Source: Eleginops maclovinus
Taxonomy: Eukaryota > Chordata > Actinopteri > Perciformes > Eleginopidae
Direction of reading: 5' to 3'
Length of the DNA stretch: 64,000 nt
Assembly (NCBI RefSeq): GCF_036324505.1
Contig: NC_086357.1
Location: 23,313,793 to 23,377,792 of the forward strand
Position numbers and translations under genes: made by a program. How positions within the stretch are numbered: position 1 is the first letter of the stretch; each line of letters opens with the position of its first letter. This document shows positions 12,243 to 34,260 of the stretch, one piece after another. The notes beneath the pieces were generated by a model. It did no database searches. It worked only from the letters and a program-made list of their open reading frames with translations, and was not told the origin of the DNA.

Positions 12243-13722
12243 TGAACTAAAGAGAAACTGTTAGTCTCAATGATGTAGGAGAAATGAAGGACTGACCGAC
12301 ACATATAATGGGGACGGGAGAAGTAGGCCGGAAATAAAAAGAAAAATGGACAAAACAAAACAAGACAAGCCACTGAAAGCAAAATAAAAATCTCATTCTG
12401 AAGGAATTTGATTTATATCTGGCTTGCTGCCTACATGTTTGTGCAGGAGCAGGACAAATCGAAAAACCTGAAAATGGATTGAAATCAAAATTAAACTGTG
12501 ATTTTCTTATGAAGGCAGTGGCACGGGTTTGACAGTTTTCTGGTCTGACTCGTTAGACCGTGTGCATGCAGCTTATACCTGTTTGATGGTTATGTTAACA
12601 TGGATCATGCTTTGGTTGGTAGGGCATAAACACATGGCATATCATGCTGATTCATCAGTGATAAGCAAATCCTCGACAGCATGGCGCTGTCCTGTCTTAA
12701 TTCACCTTTTAAAGATACTATCATGTTTGTTTAAGAACAAATGGCACCAGCTGCCTCACTGCAGAACTGTCTGCCCAGTAAACAGATTATAAAAGGTGCA
12801 CATACTACTTAATTATTTTTTGATGTAAGCCACTTATATAAACCCAGTGTCACAGCAATTTGTGAAATGGTCAAGAAAGGAGTGTACATGCACACAGATT
12901 TATTTTCCCTGTCTCCATGTACTATAGCAGTGTTGAATGTTAATGTTGGAGTTCTCCGTTAGCAGTCTTAATTCTAATCAGTATTTTTTCCAAAAGGATT
13001 GACGGGTCACAATGCAGCGTGTAATCCAGGTTAACATTTGTGTTTCATTGATATCTGTTATATTTATTGTTTGCTCACAGATTTATCCTTGGTGAATTAC
13101 ATGTTTTGCTCATTCAACATTTCCCATGCTATAGTAGTACATACATTGGCTTTAATTTTGAATCAGTCACAAGAAACACAATTTGTTTTTCCCTGATGGT
13201 AGCGCCCACAGCGTTTGTTAATCAAAAAATGTGCCTTTGTCAACCACATCTCTGTCGCACTGTGAGCAGCAGGAAATCAGCAATCCTTTTTTGTGGACTC
13301 CTCGTTTAAATCAACCAGAGATTGTTTGGATGCAGTGTTAACACAAACAGATGTTGCTCTTCTGTTGTGTTTCTGTCAAAGCAGTACTTGCTGTGGTAAA
13401 TCAGTCGACTTACTAAAGATAGAAAAAGTGTAATACACATAAAATATTCAGTTAACTCTCCTAGGCTACCTAAATTTCATTTCCCCACCAAGTAGTATCT
13501 TGTTTAATCCTATTGTCTGTTTGTCTTCCACACAACCAACAAAATCTGAAAAGTCACAACTGCCTTAGCCAGTTCTTTTTCTTATCTTCCCGCTAAGCTT
13601 TGTTGTAGAACAAACTTAAAATATGAACAACAAACAACTCATCTATCTTGAAGTACCCATTGTTAGCTTTGTTTATGTAGGCTATGATTCAATGAGAAAA
13701 CTGTAGCAGCAGTAGCGTTAGT
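12243..13722. other. Intergenic DNA, nothing recognised
   Basis: No exons or named repeats. The open frames at 12,529-12,792 and 13,067-13,309 have neither homology that I can see nor splice context. Confidence 0.5.
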
Positions 13723-14375
13723 CCTTAGGTTTGATTACAGGCTGCTATTCCGACATAACTACTCCGACATTGACGTGTAATTGTCGGAGTAGCAGCACTT
13801 GACTTTTTTTTCAAACATTCCGCCAGGGTGCGCTGGGTTTGCATAGCTCCACTTAAGTGGAAGCATTCGGAGCGGTAGTTGACACTGTCAAACACGCAGG
13901 GCCCCCTCCTCCCTCATGGACGCTTCTGATAGCCTTCCCGAATCCACCGCCATTGCTCCTCCAAGACTCTCCATCGTCATCCCATCAGTTCCGGTCTACA
14001 GCTCCGCAGAATTGGGAGCAGCCTCGATGGCTTTGCATAGCTTTAACTTTCTTTGAACGACTCCCTTGCAGATCGGATGCAGGCCGATCGGACAACAACG
14101 AGATTGAGTGCCAACCAGTCAGTGCATCCATTACAACAGTAGGCTATATTATATTATACAAAATAAACTGAATATGTTAAAAAGGTATATGTTAAATAGA
14201 CACACAAACAAAAATGAAAGAAAGACGAAGCCCTCGACGCGCCTGGGTAGACTGTCGGAATAGCGGTACTAAACTTGTGTCGTAATAGAGGCATGTCGGA
14301 ATAGGGGGGATGGCGGAATAGGGGCATGTCGTTATAGGGGATGTCGGAATAGAGGTTGCACCCCCTTAGGTTTGA
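13723..14375. mobile_element. Candidate non-autonomous DNA transposon with flanking direct repeats
   Basis: A 12-bp direct repeat CCTTAGGTTTGA (13,723-13,734 and 14,364-14,375) brackets a segment. Near its ends are a perfect 12-bp inverted repeat: CTATTCCGACAT at 13,745-13,756 and ATGTCGGAATAG at 14,341-14,352. Subterminal copies of the same word (actccgacat, gtcggagtag, gtcggaatag, tggcggaatag, gtcgttatag) are arrayed at both ends, as expected for transposase-binding subterminal repeats. The interior has no transposase. The direct repeat is long for a hAT (8 bp) and closer to Mutator-like sizes, so the superfamily is open. Confidence 0.6.
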
Positions 14376-14487
14376 CATAAAAGTTGAAGAGTCATGTCCC
14401 TTAGTTAGGATTTGCTTCTGTAAGACCCTTTCTTAGACTATTCATATCTAAACTAAAGCACAATAGCATCATAAAGGGTAAAGGGTA

Positions 14488-15125
14488 GTGTAAGAAATGT
14501 TCGTTTATTTGAAGCCCAGGAGTCGGTTTAAAAGAAAGAAAGCAAACCTCCCTTAAAAGTTATAAAAGGAGTGTTTAATAAAAGGATGCAGTAGTAGGTT
14601 TTACAAAAGTTTCACAGCTGTGGCTCAATAGCCCGGGACACGCGTCCACAGGCCACTGACTGAGTGGAGCTCATCAGTAGTTACTGTCTGGCGGTCCGGA
14701 ACAAAAGAGAGCTCGATTTAACAATACAAACATGTTTTATAGAACCACCCCTTTCCGACCATACAATAAACAACTTCAAAATAAGACGCGCCCCGCTCTC
14801 GTGCTCTCATTGGTTGGTAGCGGGGGGCTGGATCCTCTTCTATAGGCTGACGTAGTCGGGGGCGGGTCCTCTTATGACGTCACAGTCGCCATCTTGTTAG
14901 CGAAGTCCTGGAGCTCTCATCTACGATAGTCTATTATGCAATTCTTAGGAGATTTATCAGTTATTAAACAGGCAACTGTATCATTGCAGCATAATGAGTG
15001 AGAGGTAGAGGCGGTGTGTTTAGTATGTAACTCCACTGGTCCTTCTCCCTCTACTCATATATACAAAACAATATTAGCTTTATGCTATCTGAGGCTAAAA
15101 ACAACATCCTGTGTTACTACCGGAA
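14488..15125 (-). mobile_element. LTR-like / promoter-like segment
   Basis: Read on the minus strand it has the order of a retroelement LTR: a GC-rich upstream part with CAAGATGGCG (YY1-like, plus 14,888-14,896), TGACGTCA (CRE, 14,875-14,882) and CCCGCCCCC (Sp1-like, 14,858-14,866). A TATA-like tctataaaa (plus about 14,730) follows, then an AATAAA near the end and a terminal ...tttcttaca at 14,489. I could not find a matching target-site duplication or a partner LTR, so a solitary decayed LTR or a host CpG promoter are both possible. Confidence 0.35.
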
Positions 15126-16499
<1,374 letters not shown>

Positions 16500-16844
16500 A
16501 TATCACTGTGTCCTGCCATGCGGCTGTCTGTGTGTGAGTCTTTGCATGCACATATGTGAGCATTTGGGTGTTACCTCACCTTCAGGACAGATGATTCATT
16601 ACAGACAAGCCATGGGGTCGGGGGCCCTGTCAGCGCCTGTTGTCATGGAAGCGAGTGTTGGAAACAGCAGATCTCCTTTCAGTATCATCTTCAGATTGTT
16701 GGGACATCGACTGGGCATTCACTCTCTGTCTGTTTCTATTTATTGTCCCTCTTTACAGTCAAGATTCTCTCCATCTTCATCCCTCTTGTTTTTGTAGATT
16801 TCTTTCTATATAAAACTAATTAAAAATATATATTTTCTATCATT

Positions 16845-17215
16845 AATCTCTCAGGAAACTGGAACTCCCTCTTCTTTTAAATCCAGAATGATGACTTACT
16901 TTGTTCACTACCTTTTATAAAATCAAATAACTTTGTATCTTACACTGCACTATTATTTCTGTTTGTATTTTACTGTCTTATTCTATTCAAGCTTGTTTAT
17001 TTTATTTTATCCCCTTGGCTTTAACATCAGTTTTAAATGTATTTAAATGTAATTATCCACTGCATTTATTTTGCACTATTCATTGATTATTTTGCATTTT
17101 GTTTGTAAAGCACTTTAAATTGCATTGTTTGGAGATTTCCAAAATGTCCAAGTTTGGGATAAATAAAGTACTTCTGATTCTGAGATGTGCTTTATAAATA
17201 AACTTGCCCTAGCTT
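16845..17215 (+). mobile_element. LINE 3' end remnant (L2/CR1-like)
   Basis: The stretch aaactggaactccctcttct then ttttaaatccagaatgatg recalls the 'W-N-S-L-P ... F-K-S-R' C-terminus of fish L2-type ORF2. It is followed by a T-rich 3'UTR, then tttgtaaagcactttaaattg and ataaataaagtacttctgat, which are the typical 'TGTAAAGCACTTTGAAT...ATAAATAAA' ends of these elements. Frame-broken and inactive. Confidence 0.5.
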
Positions 17216-17730
17216 GCCTATGTCCAGACGACTACTCCTGCTGTGCTAAAATGTGCTGAAATGTTACTTACATACAGTATATATATGGATATGTGCAATG
17301 TAGCATTTTTCTATTTTGCTATCTTTTAAAATGGCTCCCTTGTGGACACACATTAGGTGAGGCTCATGTCTTCTCTTTCTCAGAATCTGCAATTCCTCTA
17401 AATTCCACCTTGTAGCACGCAAGCACATTCACACACATTATATATATTTATACACTGAGACCTTTTGACTCAGCGTCCATTCATACAGGACATTGTCTAT
17501 CGATCTTCGTTCTGCCGTGTGTCTTCCTTTTCTCCTCGTTGAGATTACCATCTGACCTTGGTAAACTGGTTTGTAGAGTGCATTCAGAGGAGGTGAGTGT
17601 GAAGAAAATGTTAAAAAAAAAGGAAGTGTCTCCAGTGTGACTGATTGTCATTGCTTCATATTGACAAACATTCAGGAAGGCTTCAGTTTTTTTGGTCATT
17701 TTGCATCTTTTTGTGCTCCTTTTTCTATTT

Positions 17731-17870
17731 CGGGGCGGGCTGTGGCTCAGCGAATTAATGGACTTCGACTAAGGGGAGGGTCACTCATTAAATTCCCAGC
17801 CCCTGAAGTCAACATGTCCAAGAATCCTTGGGCAAGATATTACCCGAAATCGCTCCCATAAGCATACTAA
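17731..17870 (+). mobile_element. tRNA-derived SINE fragment
   Basis: cggggcgggctgtggctcag resembles a tRNA-like A box and head. About 50 bp later comes a degenerate B box (attaaattcccagcc), followed by agtcaacatgtccaagaatc, cttgggcaagata and ttacccgaaatcgctccc, the tRNA-unrelated body seen in teleost V-SINE/HpaI-like elements. Diverged and without its 3' tail, so this is not a functional tRNA. Confidence 0.7.
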
Positions 17871-18600
17871 AGTACATAGTAGTTTTGTATAGAAGCAATG
17901 TAATCTCTTCGTTGTTGTTTTGTGTCTTTTTATGGACTTCTTGGACCTCTGTGTCTCTATGTAGTAGTTTTATTGACTTTCTAACTAAAATATGTAACTC
18001 AACAGTCCACAATACAGAGGTCCTGGCACTAAAATACCTGTGCAGACTTTACAAGATGTTGACAAAGGCCAGTTTTTCTTGGGTTAAAATAATTTCATTT
18101 CTCATTCATATGCAGTGCAAAAATGAATGAGGACATCGCTATAAGGATGTTTCATAACCATAGAATGAGGACAGGATTTGCACATTTGCAATGACGGGAA
18201 GGGTGGGAAAAATAACAACAGATGGGAAGAATCAGATATGAGGTAATGAACTCTCAGGCCATGCAGAGAGAACCAAATGAATGCCTTTGGATCTTCGCAG
18301 CTGACCTGTTGAACTACAACTGTGGCAGTGAAAGGATTTGTGTTTAAATGTCAAAACTCTGACTTGGTGGTATTTCCACCTTTGCATTTTGGGGAGCACA
18401 TGATCGCATCTGAGCCTGGATCAGTCATATCATCCTGAGAAGATAATTATTCCATCCTCAGTCTAGATCCATTCTTATTTAATATTCCTCTAATACTCAT
18501 TTTGTATCTCACAGACATAATCTCTTTCTCCCTGCATTATATATTAGGCTGTCTAAATTGATGTTTATTCCTCTATCCTTTTATCCAACCCTTGTCACAA
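17871..18600. other. Intergenic DNA, nothing recognised
   Basis: No exons or known repeats. Overlapping frames on both strands at 17,809-18,130 have no family features. Confidence 0.5.
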
Positions 18601-18629
18601 CTCTGCAAATGCCTGTGGTCTGTTCTCCC

Positions 18630-18985
18630 TGTCATGACTGTCGGATGTGATATTTTCTAGATGGAGGCAGAGCAGTATTGACAGACACCAGGACAAACAG
18701 TGTATGCGGAAGCAGCACAGACGGATCCACCATGCTAAATGTCACCTTTAATTGGATCGTTTGGATATTGCCCGTTAAGACCAAATAAACAGCGTGACTC
18801 CCGATGACAGGATGTGAAGCTAATGTGCACCTGAGGGTAATAAATTCAGCCATCTCTAGTATCAGCAGCTGCTGATGGAGGGCACATACCAAATCAAAAG
18901 TGAGCTGAAGGGCACCCCAGCCTTTCTTCTTGTCTGTTTGTTCATTAGCTTGGCTTACTATAGTGCATGCCACATGTAGCTCACC
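18630..18985. other. Candidate conserved noncoding element
   Basis: About 350 bp of balanced, non-repetitive sequence (for example gtatgcggaagcagcacag, cctttaattggatcgtttgg) in otherwise AT-rich DNA. A long minus-strand frame (124 codons, 18,632-19,006) covers it, but it has no family features and no splice context, so I treat the openness as a by-product. Possibly a distal enhancer of the downstream ror gene. Inference only. Confidence 0.3.
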
Positions 18986-20150
18986 TTGACAGGAACAAAA
19001 CAACATAGTGGATGAGGTTTAAGGTGATGAGCAGGATAATGAAACAGCAGCATTAGTGCAGTTTCAGTTTAAAGGTTATTTTCATTGAGAGCATTTGTCT
19101 ACAGAACCAATTTAGCAAAAGTAAAAGAGTTTATCTACCACTGCAGTTTTTAGCAATGTCATACAGCCTGGCAATATGCATGACAATGTGTGTTGGTCAG
19201 TTAACACTCTGATCCAGACTGAAACATTTCATTGCAATTATATTTTCAACATTTAGGTGATCTCATTTCATCAGGATTCCCGTTGAGGTGGACAAACTGT
19301 GTTTTAGTGAAAGGTTTCCACAAACTATTGCATGAATAGAATGCTGCAGGAATGAGTCCTAAAACCCGGAAATTACTTTGACCATTTCCAGTTCCCTTGT
19401 CTTTAAGGAAATGTTGTTTTGAAAGTGTGTGGACGCCTGAAATAGGGTATGTGGTTAACACAAGCGTAAGAGATGCTCACGTACTGTCCCAAAATATAAA
19501 ATATGTGTTATTACCCCACTCAGTGATGTCTAAAGCTTCTGTCTGTCATAAATACAGCAATTGCTATACAAATGGCTAAATAAAATAGTCAACCACATTC
19601 AAAGACACAAGTCTGATGATGTTGGTGATGCGCAACCAATGCAACTGCTATATAATGTGTTCACACCCTAATGTTAGATGTGTGACAACTGTACATCTCC
19701 ATCTGCGTAGGGTGATCATGTCATACGTTTGGCAGCTAAAGAATAGCTTTTAAACAGTCATTCTGGAAATATTATTTTGTCAACTGCCGCTTCGAAGGTA
19801 AAGAATGACCGTTAAAACTTGACAAGTCTTTGACAAATTGTGACTTCAGTCTCGAAATATTGATGTTTGAAGAACACATTTAAGTCAAACACTTTTCAGG
19901 CCATCCTCAGGTTGCAGAGGAAAAGGAAATGCTAAGTGACAAAGTCTAACTGGGTTAAAAAGGGAGAAACACACTATAGTTTGGCACACTGACCTATTGA
20001 TGTGGACCTGGTGCAGGTACAAACCAGATTAAAGCCTGGTCAGAGGGGGAAAGATTAGTGGGCATTTGAAAGGGGAGAAGAGAGAGGATTTAGCAGGATG
20101 AGGGAGAGGAGAGGAGAGAGGATTATGGAAGCCAGAGCCAGGATCCTAAA
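18986..20150. other. Intergenic DNA, nothing recognised
   Basis: No supported gene. A GA-rich simple stretch (ggagagg words) occurs near 20,070-20,125. Confidence 0.5.
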
Positions 20151-20154
20151 ATAA

Positions 20155-20420
20155 TCCTCTCGGTATACTGGGCTTTATGCGCCGTGGGGCAGGTCATTGC
20201 GGTTTGAACATGCAGAAAGCACTTCCGAATGAGTTATCACATTCACCACCTTTGTTGTAGACGTGGACGTGTTTGATTTCTTCTTTAGTTTCTATCTCTC
20301 TGGCCCAACACATTCACACTCAGCAGCAGCAGGCACGTTCATATTAATCAGGAAAGCTAGTCGGGAGCTTCATGCGCCTCCTTCTTTCCATGCTCCCTGT
20401 TCTAATTTGAGTATTTCCAT
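20155..20420. other. Candidate conserved noncoding element
   Basis: Non-repetitive sequence with words such as gctttatgcgccgtggggc, aatgagttatcacattcac and gttcatattaatcagg, distinct in texture from its flanks and without coding features. Inference only. Confidence 0.25.
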
Positions 20421-21174
20421 GGTTACGTAAGATTCGGGGTCATGGGGTCAGTGATGTTGCAGGCAAACACAGGATGGATGTGTGGCTGCTACACGGCGAC
20501 AGATGCACATAATATAACCCGAGAAAGATGGCAGACGAGGTTCAGGAAGGAAACCATCACACTGACAAAAAAAAACCTAAATGGGAGGAAAAGGAAGTTT
20601 ACAAGCAGAGAATATAATAATAAAGCAAAACACTTTTACAGCACCGTTTCCCAGCATTGTATTTTTAAACTGTGCATTGAGGAAGAAGCAAACACATGCA
20701 TGTAAACATTTTTCACTTTTGATTTGAGAACCAAGAAGGCTGGACTTATAGAGAAGAATAAAAGACTGTGTATACAAGCATGTGCAAACAATAGAGGTAT
20801 GAACATGAAGCATGCATATACGCTGCTGAGAGACTGTAATGTAAAGTAAGAGCTTTGATTCATTTTATTTAAAATGGGAAAAGACAAAAAAAAACTGGGA
20901 TTCACGATGCATGCAAAGCAGAGAGACGGGAGAGGGAGGGGTGTGAACGCTTTGTGTAGCTCCACTAACCCACTTACCATAATCTCTCTCTTCACCTTAT
21001 TTCATAACGGCCTGGGTTACATGATACGTTCGTCATCAGATCAGCGCTTAAAAATCAATTCTTTTCATCAGCCCTCTATAAAGTCCTTTGTTTGTGGCAA
21101 TGTTAGTTTGTGGCGTAGTTAGATAGTGTTTCAGATTTATTTCTTAAACAAATGTGAAAGGAATTAAACAGGAA

Positions 21175-21366
21175 TACATACATACACACATACATACATA
21201 CATACATACATACATACACACATACATACATACATACACACATACATACATACACACATACATATATACATACATACATACACACATACATACATACATA
21301 CATACACACATACATACATACACACATACATATATACATACATACATATATACATACATACACACA
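21175..21366. repeat. (CATA)n tetranucleotide repeat with CACA interruptions
   Basis: About 190 bp of CATA repeats broken at intervals by CACA and TATA units, so higher-order blocks are visible. The many YVCMYVC and IHTYIHT frames over it on both strands are repeat artefacts, not proteins. Confidence 0.98.
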
Positions 21367-22311
21367 GTATAAACATACATGCAAACTAATATATTTACAT
21401 GTTTATTATTCACTGAATATGGTGTTATGTTAAGCAACATTGCATTAAGCATTTCATTTTCCAGTTTTAAAAACGTTTCCCCCTCGCTGCCTTCAAAGTT
21501 ATAAATTCACCCTGTATTGCAACATTTCAGGAAATGGAAAACAAAACAATGCAGCATCCTGTGGTCACAAATAATTACTCAGCTAAGATTAGTGTATGTT
21601 AATCCAGTGATATAATGCAGAGTCCCACAATGTGGCATCCAGTTAAAGGAAAACTGAGGACACAACAGATGCTCTATGGCTAATTAATTCCTATACAAAG
21701 TACCGCAGAAAATGTACCATCTATTGTGGCTTTGGAGAATCACCATTTGTTTAAATTGTAGAGTAATGGGCTATAACTTTGATCCATTGTTGTGGGTTTC
21801 TTTGTAACACAGCAGCAAGCCTTTCTAATAAAATAAACATGTTCATGCTTCATATTTTCAGTTGAATAGGACATGAATATGTGTGATTTAGGGCAAGCTA
21901 GTGTTAAAATACACATTTTACAGTGTTATGGAGCAAAACAGTGGTCTAAGGCCATTATATCCTATTGCGTTTTTATTGTGAGGACCATTTTATACAATCA
22001 TAGTCTAAAATTTAGCTTTTTAATTTGTCCCATTCATGTGTCCTACCTTCTTTTGTTCATTGACATTAAATTCAGTTTGCAACAAAGATCAGTTACCTAA
22101 AATCTTTGTTGATTTTATCTTTAATCAATTTAATTAAGAGACTTTATTTTACACTTTTGTATAAAATATATGCCATCCTATAAATCGCATTTTTGCGATG
22201 TTTGGCACAGTGTTGTAACTTTTATTCTATTTCCTGTTTTCGTTTCACCTTGAAGTACGGTTGCATCGTTGTCGTACAGCTTGTAATATTGAATTTATTT
22301 TGTCTCGGTGA
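21367..22311. other. AT-rich intergenic DNA, nothing recognised
   Basis: No exons, RNA genes or repeats recognised. Confidence 0.55.
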
Positions 22312-22905
22312 ACCGATTTGAAACCCATGCTCTGTATTTGTTTTGTCTGACCCATTGTGCAGGTAACCAATTAGATTTGCTGGTTAAGTTATATGTTTCT
22401 TGTTTGTTTTAAAATTCAACTCGTGGCGATGCTAGCATTCTCGAGCTAGAATGACTAGCAGGTGACGTCACGTCATTGTTGCATTCCACATGCAGTACCG
22501 CTGGTCGCCACACGAGTGGAGTGTTTACCCTTTTATGAGCGCTGTTCAACGTAACTAACATTGAAAATGGATGAAGTAGTGTTGCGATTGTACGCTTTTG
22601 TAACTGTATATTTTTGATATAGCATTAGTTTTCATTAATACACTGTATGATCACCATGATAAAATGTGTATGCATTTAGATATAAATTAGAACTATACAT
22701 ATTTTTTCTTTATTAACACATTACATATTAATGTAATGCTGTTAAATATAGTAGTTTCTACTAGGAAATTGTAATATTATTGTAACAGAATATTAGTAAT
22801 GTAGTACGCCATAAGCAGGAAATATGACGTCTGCTGCAGGTGGACCCGATTCGAAACCCATGCTCTGTATTTGTTTTTTCTGACCCATTGTGCAGGCAAT
22901 AAACT
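22306..22905. repeat. Pair of about 55-bp direct repeats about 535 bp apart
   Basis: Copy 1 at 22,312-22,364 and copy 2 at 22,847-22,899 share gaaacccatgctctgtattt then gtttt and tctgacccattgtgcagg with only a few differences. The segment between is AT-rich with a CRE-like gtgacgtcacgtcat near 22,462. It could be a small retroelement with short terminal repeats or a local duplication. No coding content. Confidence 0.6.
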
Positions 22906-23279
22906 ACTTCATTCTGAGAGTGTCCCAGACCATCGAATACCAGCCAAACACAACGCAGGTTACTATGCACTAATCAGAAACTTTTCAAATGTCTAGACCT
23001 AGCTTCTTTTTTTTTACTATTTAAACTCAAACTGATTTGATTTGCCTACATTGTCTAAAATTGTATATGTTGAAGACCAACAAATGTTCTGACCCAATGT
23101 TCTGTCAACTTTTAAACACAAAGTGAAGACCTTGGATTTAACTCTATATTTAATTGCCCAACATCACACTTTAAATTGTGAAAAAAATTGTGCTTCAGTC
23201 AAAAAATCACGGGACCCTGTATTTCCAATTTGATGGAAACATTTCATATGCAGTGTTCGGGATTTGGCAGGGGTTATTA

Positions 23280-23777
23280 AACAGTTCCCACGCTAGTTGG
23301 CTATCGGTCTGAACTGACACACTGCCACACTTTCCCACGCACGCTGGAACCTCCTTCGAAGGCGCGCGGAGGGTGGCGCGCCCGTCAGATCACGGGGCAC
23401 GAGGCGGGCGGACCCGCGGGTGAGGATCATGTGTAGTCCACGCGCCGAAACTGAGTTAGCCTTCAGCGAGCTGCAGAGCAAGAAGGAGCTGAGAGAAGTG
23501 GAGCTGCTGCTTTATCACCGTTTTATCACAGTAATATCGCTTAGAACGCACGGAAGTGACTGACAGAGATTAACTAGTAAACACACACCGTTGCTTTTAT
23601 TTGTTTTAAGGTCGGTGCATGCAAAGAAAGGCTGGAAAATCCATATGAGGATTTGCTGTTGTGACAGTTTTCAGCTGCTCCGTTTTGGAGCAAATAAGTG
23701 CGCGTCGCTGTGTTCTGGGCTTCATTTCCACCTGGAGTTGTATGACTTGAAGAGTTTGCGTAGACTTCACCGCCACC
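23280..23777 (+). promoter_or_regulatory. ror promoter and 5'UTR region
   Basis: A CpG-rich block (about 23,330-23,480, for example aaggcgcgcggagggtggcg, gcgggcggacccgcgggtg) interrupts AT-rich DNA shortly upstream of the coding start at 23,778. A 5'UTR ending gccaccATG follows. The transcription start and any 5'UTR introns cannot be fixed from sequence. The 60-odd-codon frames here are incidental. Confidence 0.55.

Positions 23778-34260
<10,483 letters not shown>

Noticed and set aside
17731..17760. tRNA-like head
   Set aside because: The A/B boxes are degenerate and the sequence continues into a SINE body. It cannot fold as a complete tRNA.
18632..19006. 124-codon minus-strand frame
   Set aside because: It lies over a noncoding-looking block. 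It has no recognisable domain and no plausible splice partners. Kept only as a noncoding candidate.
21175..21366. Regular short repeats that could suggest a CRISPR-like array
   Set aside because: The units are 4 bp with no unique spacers; this is a tetranucleotide microsatellite in a vertebrate genome.
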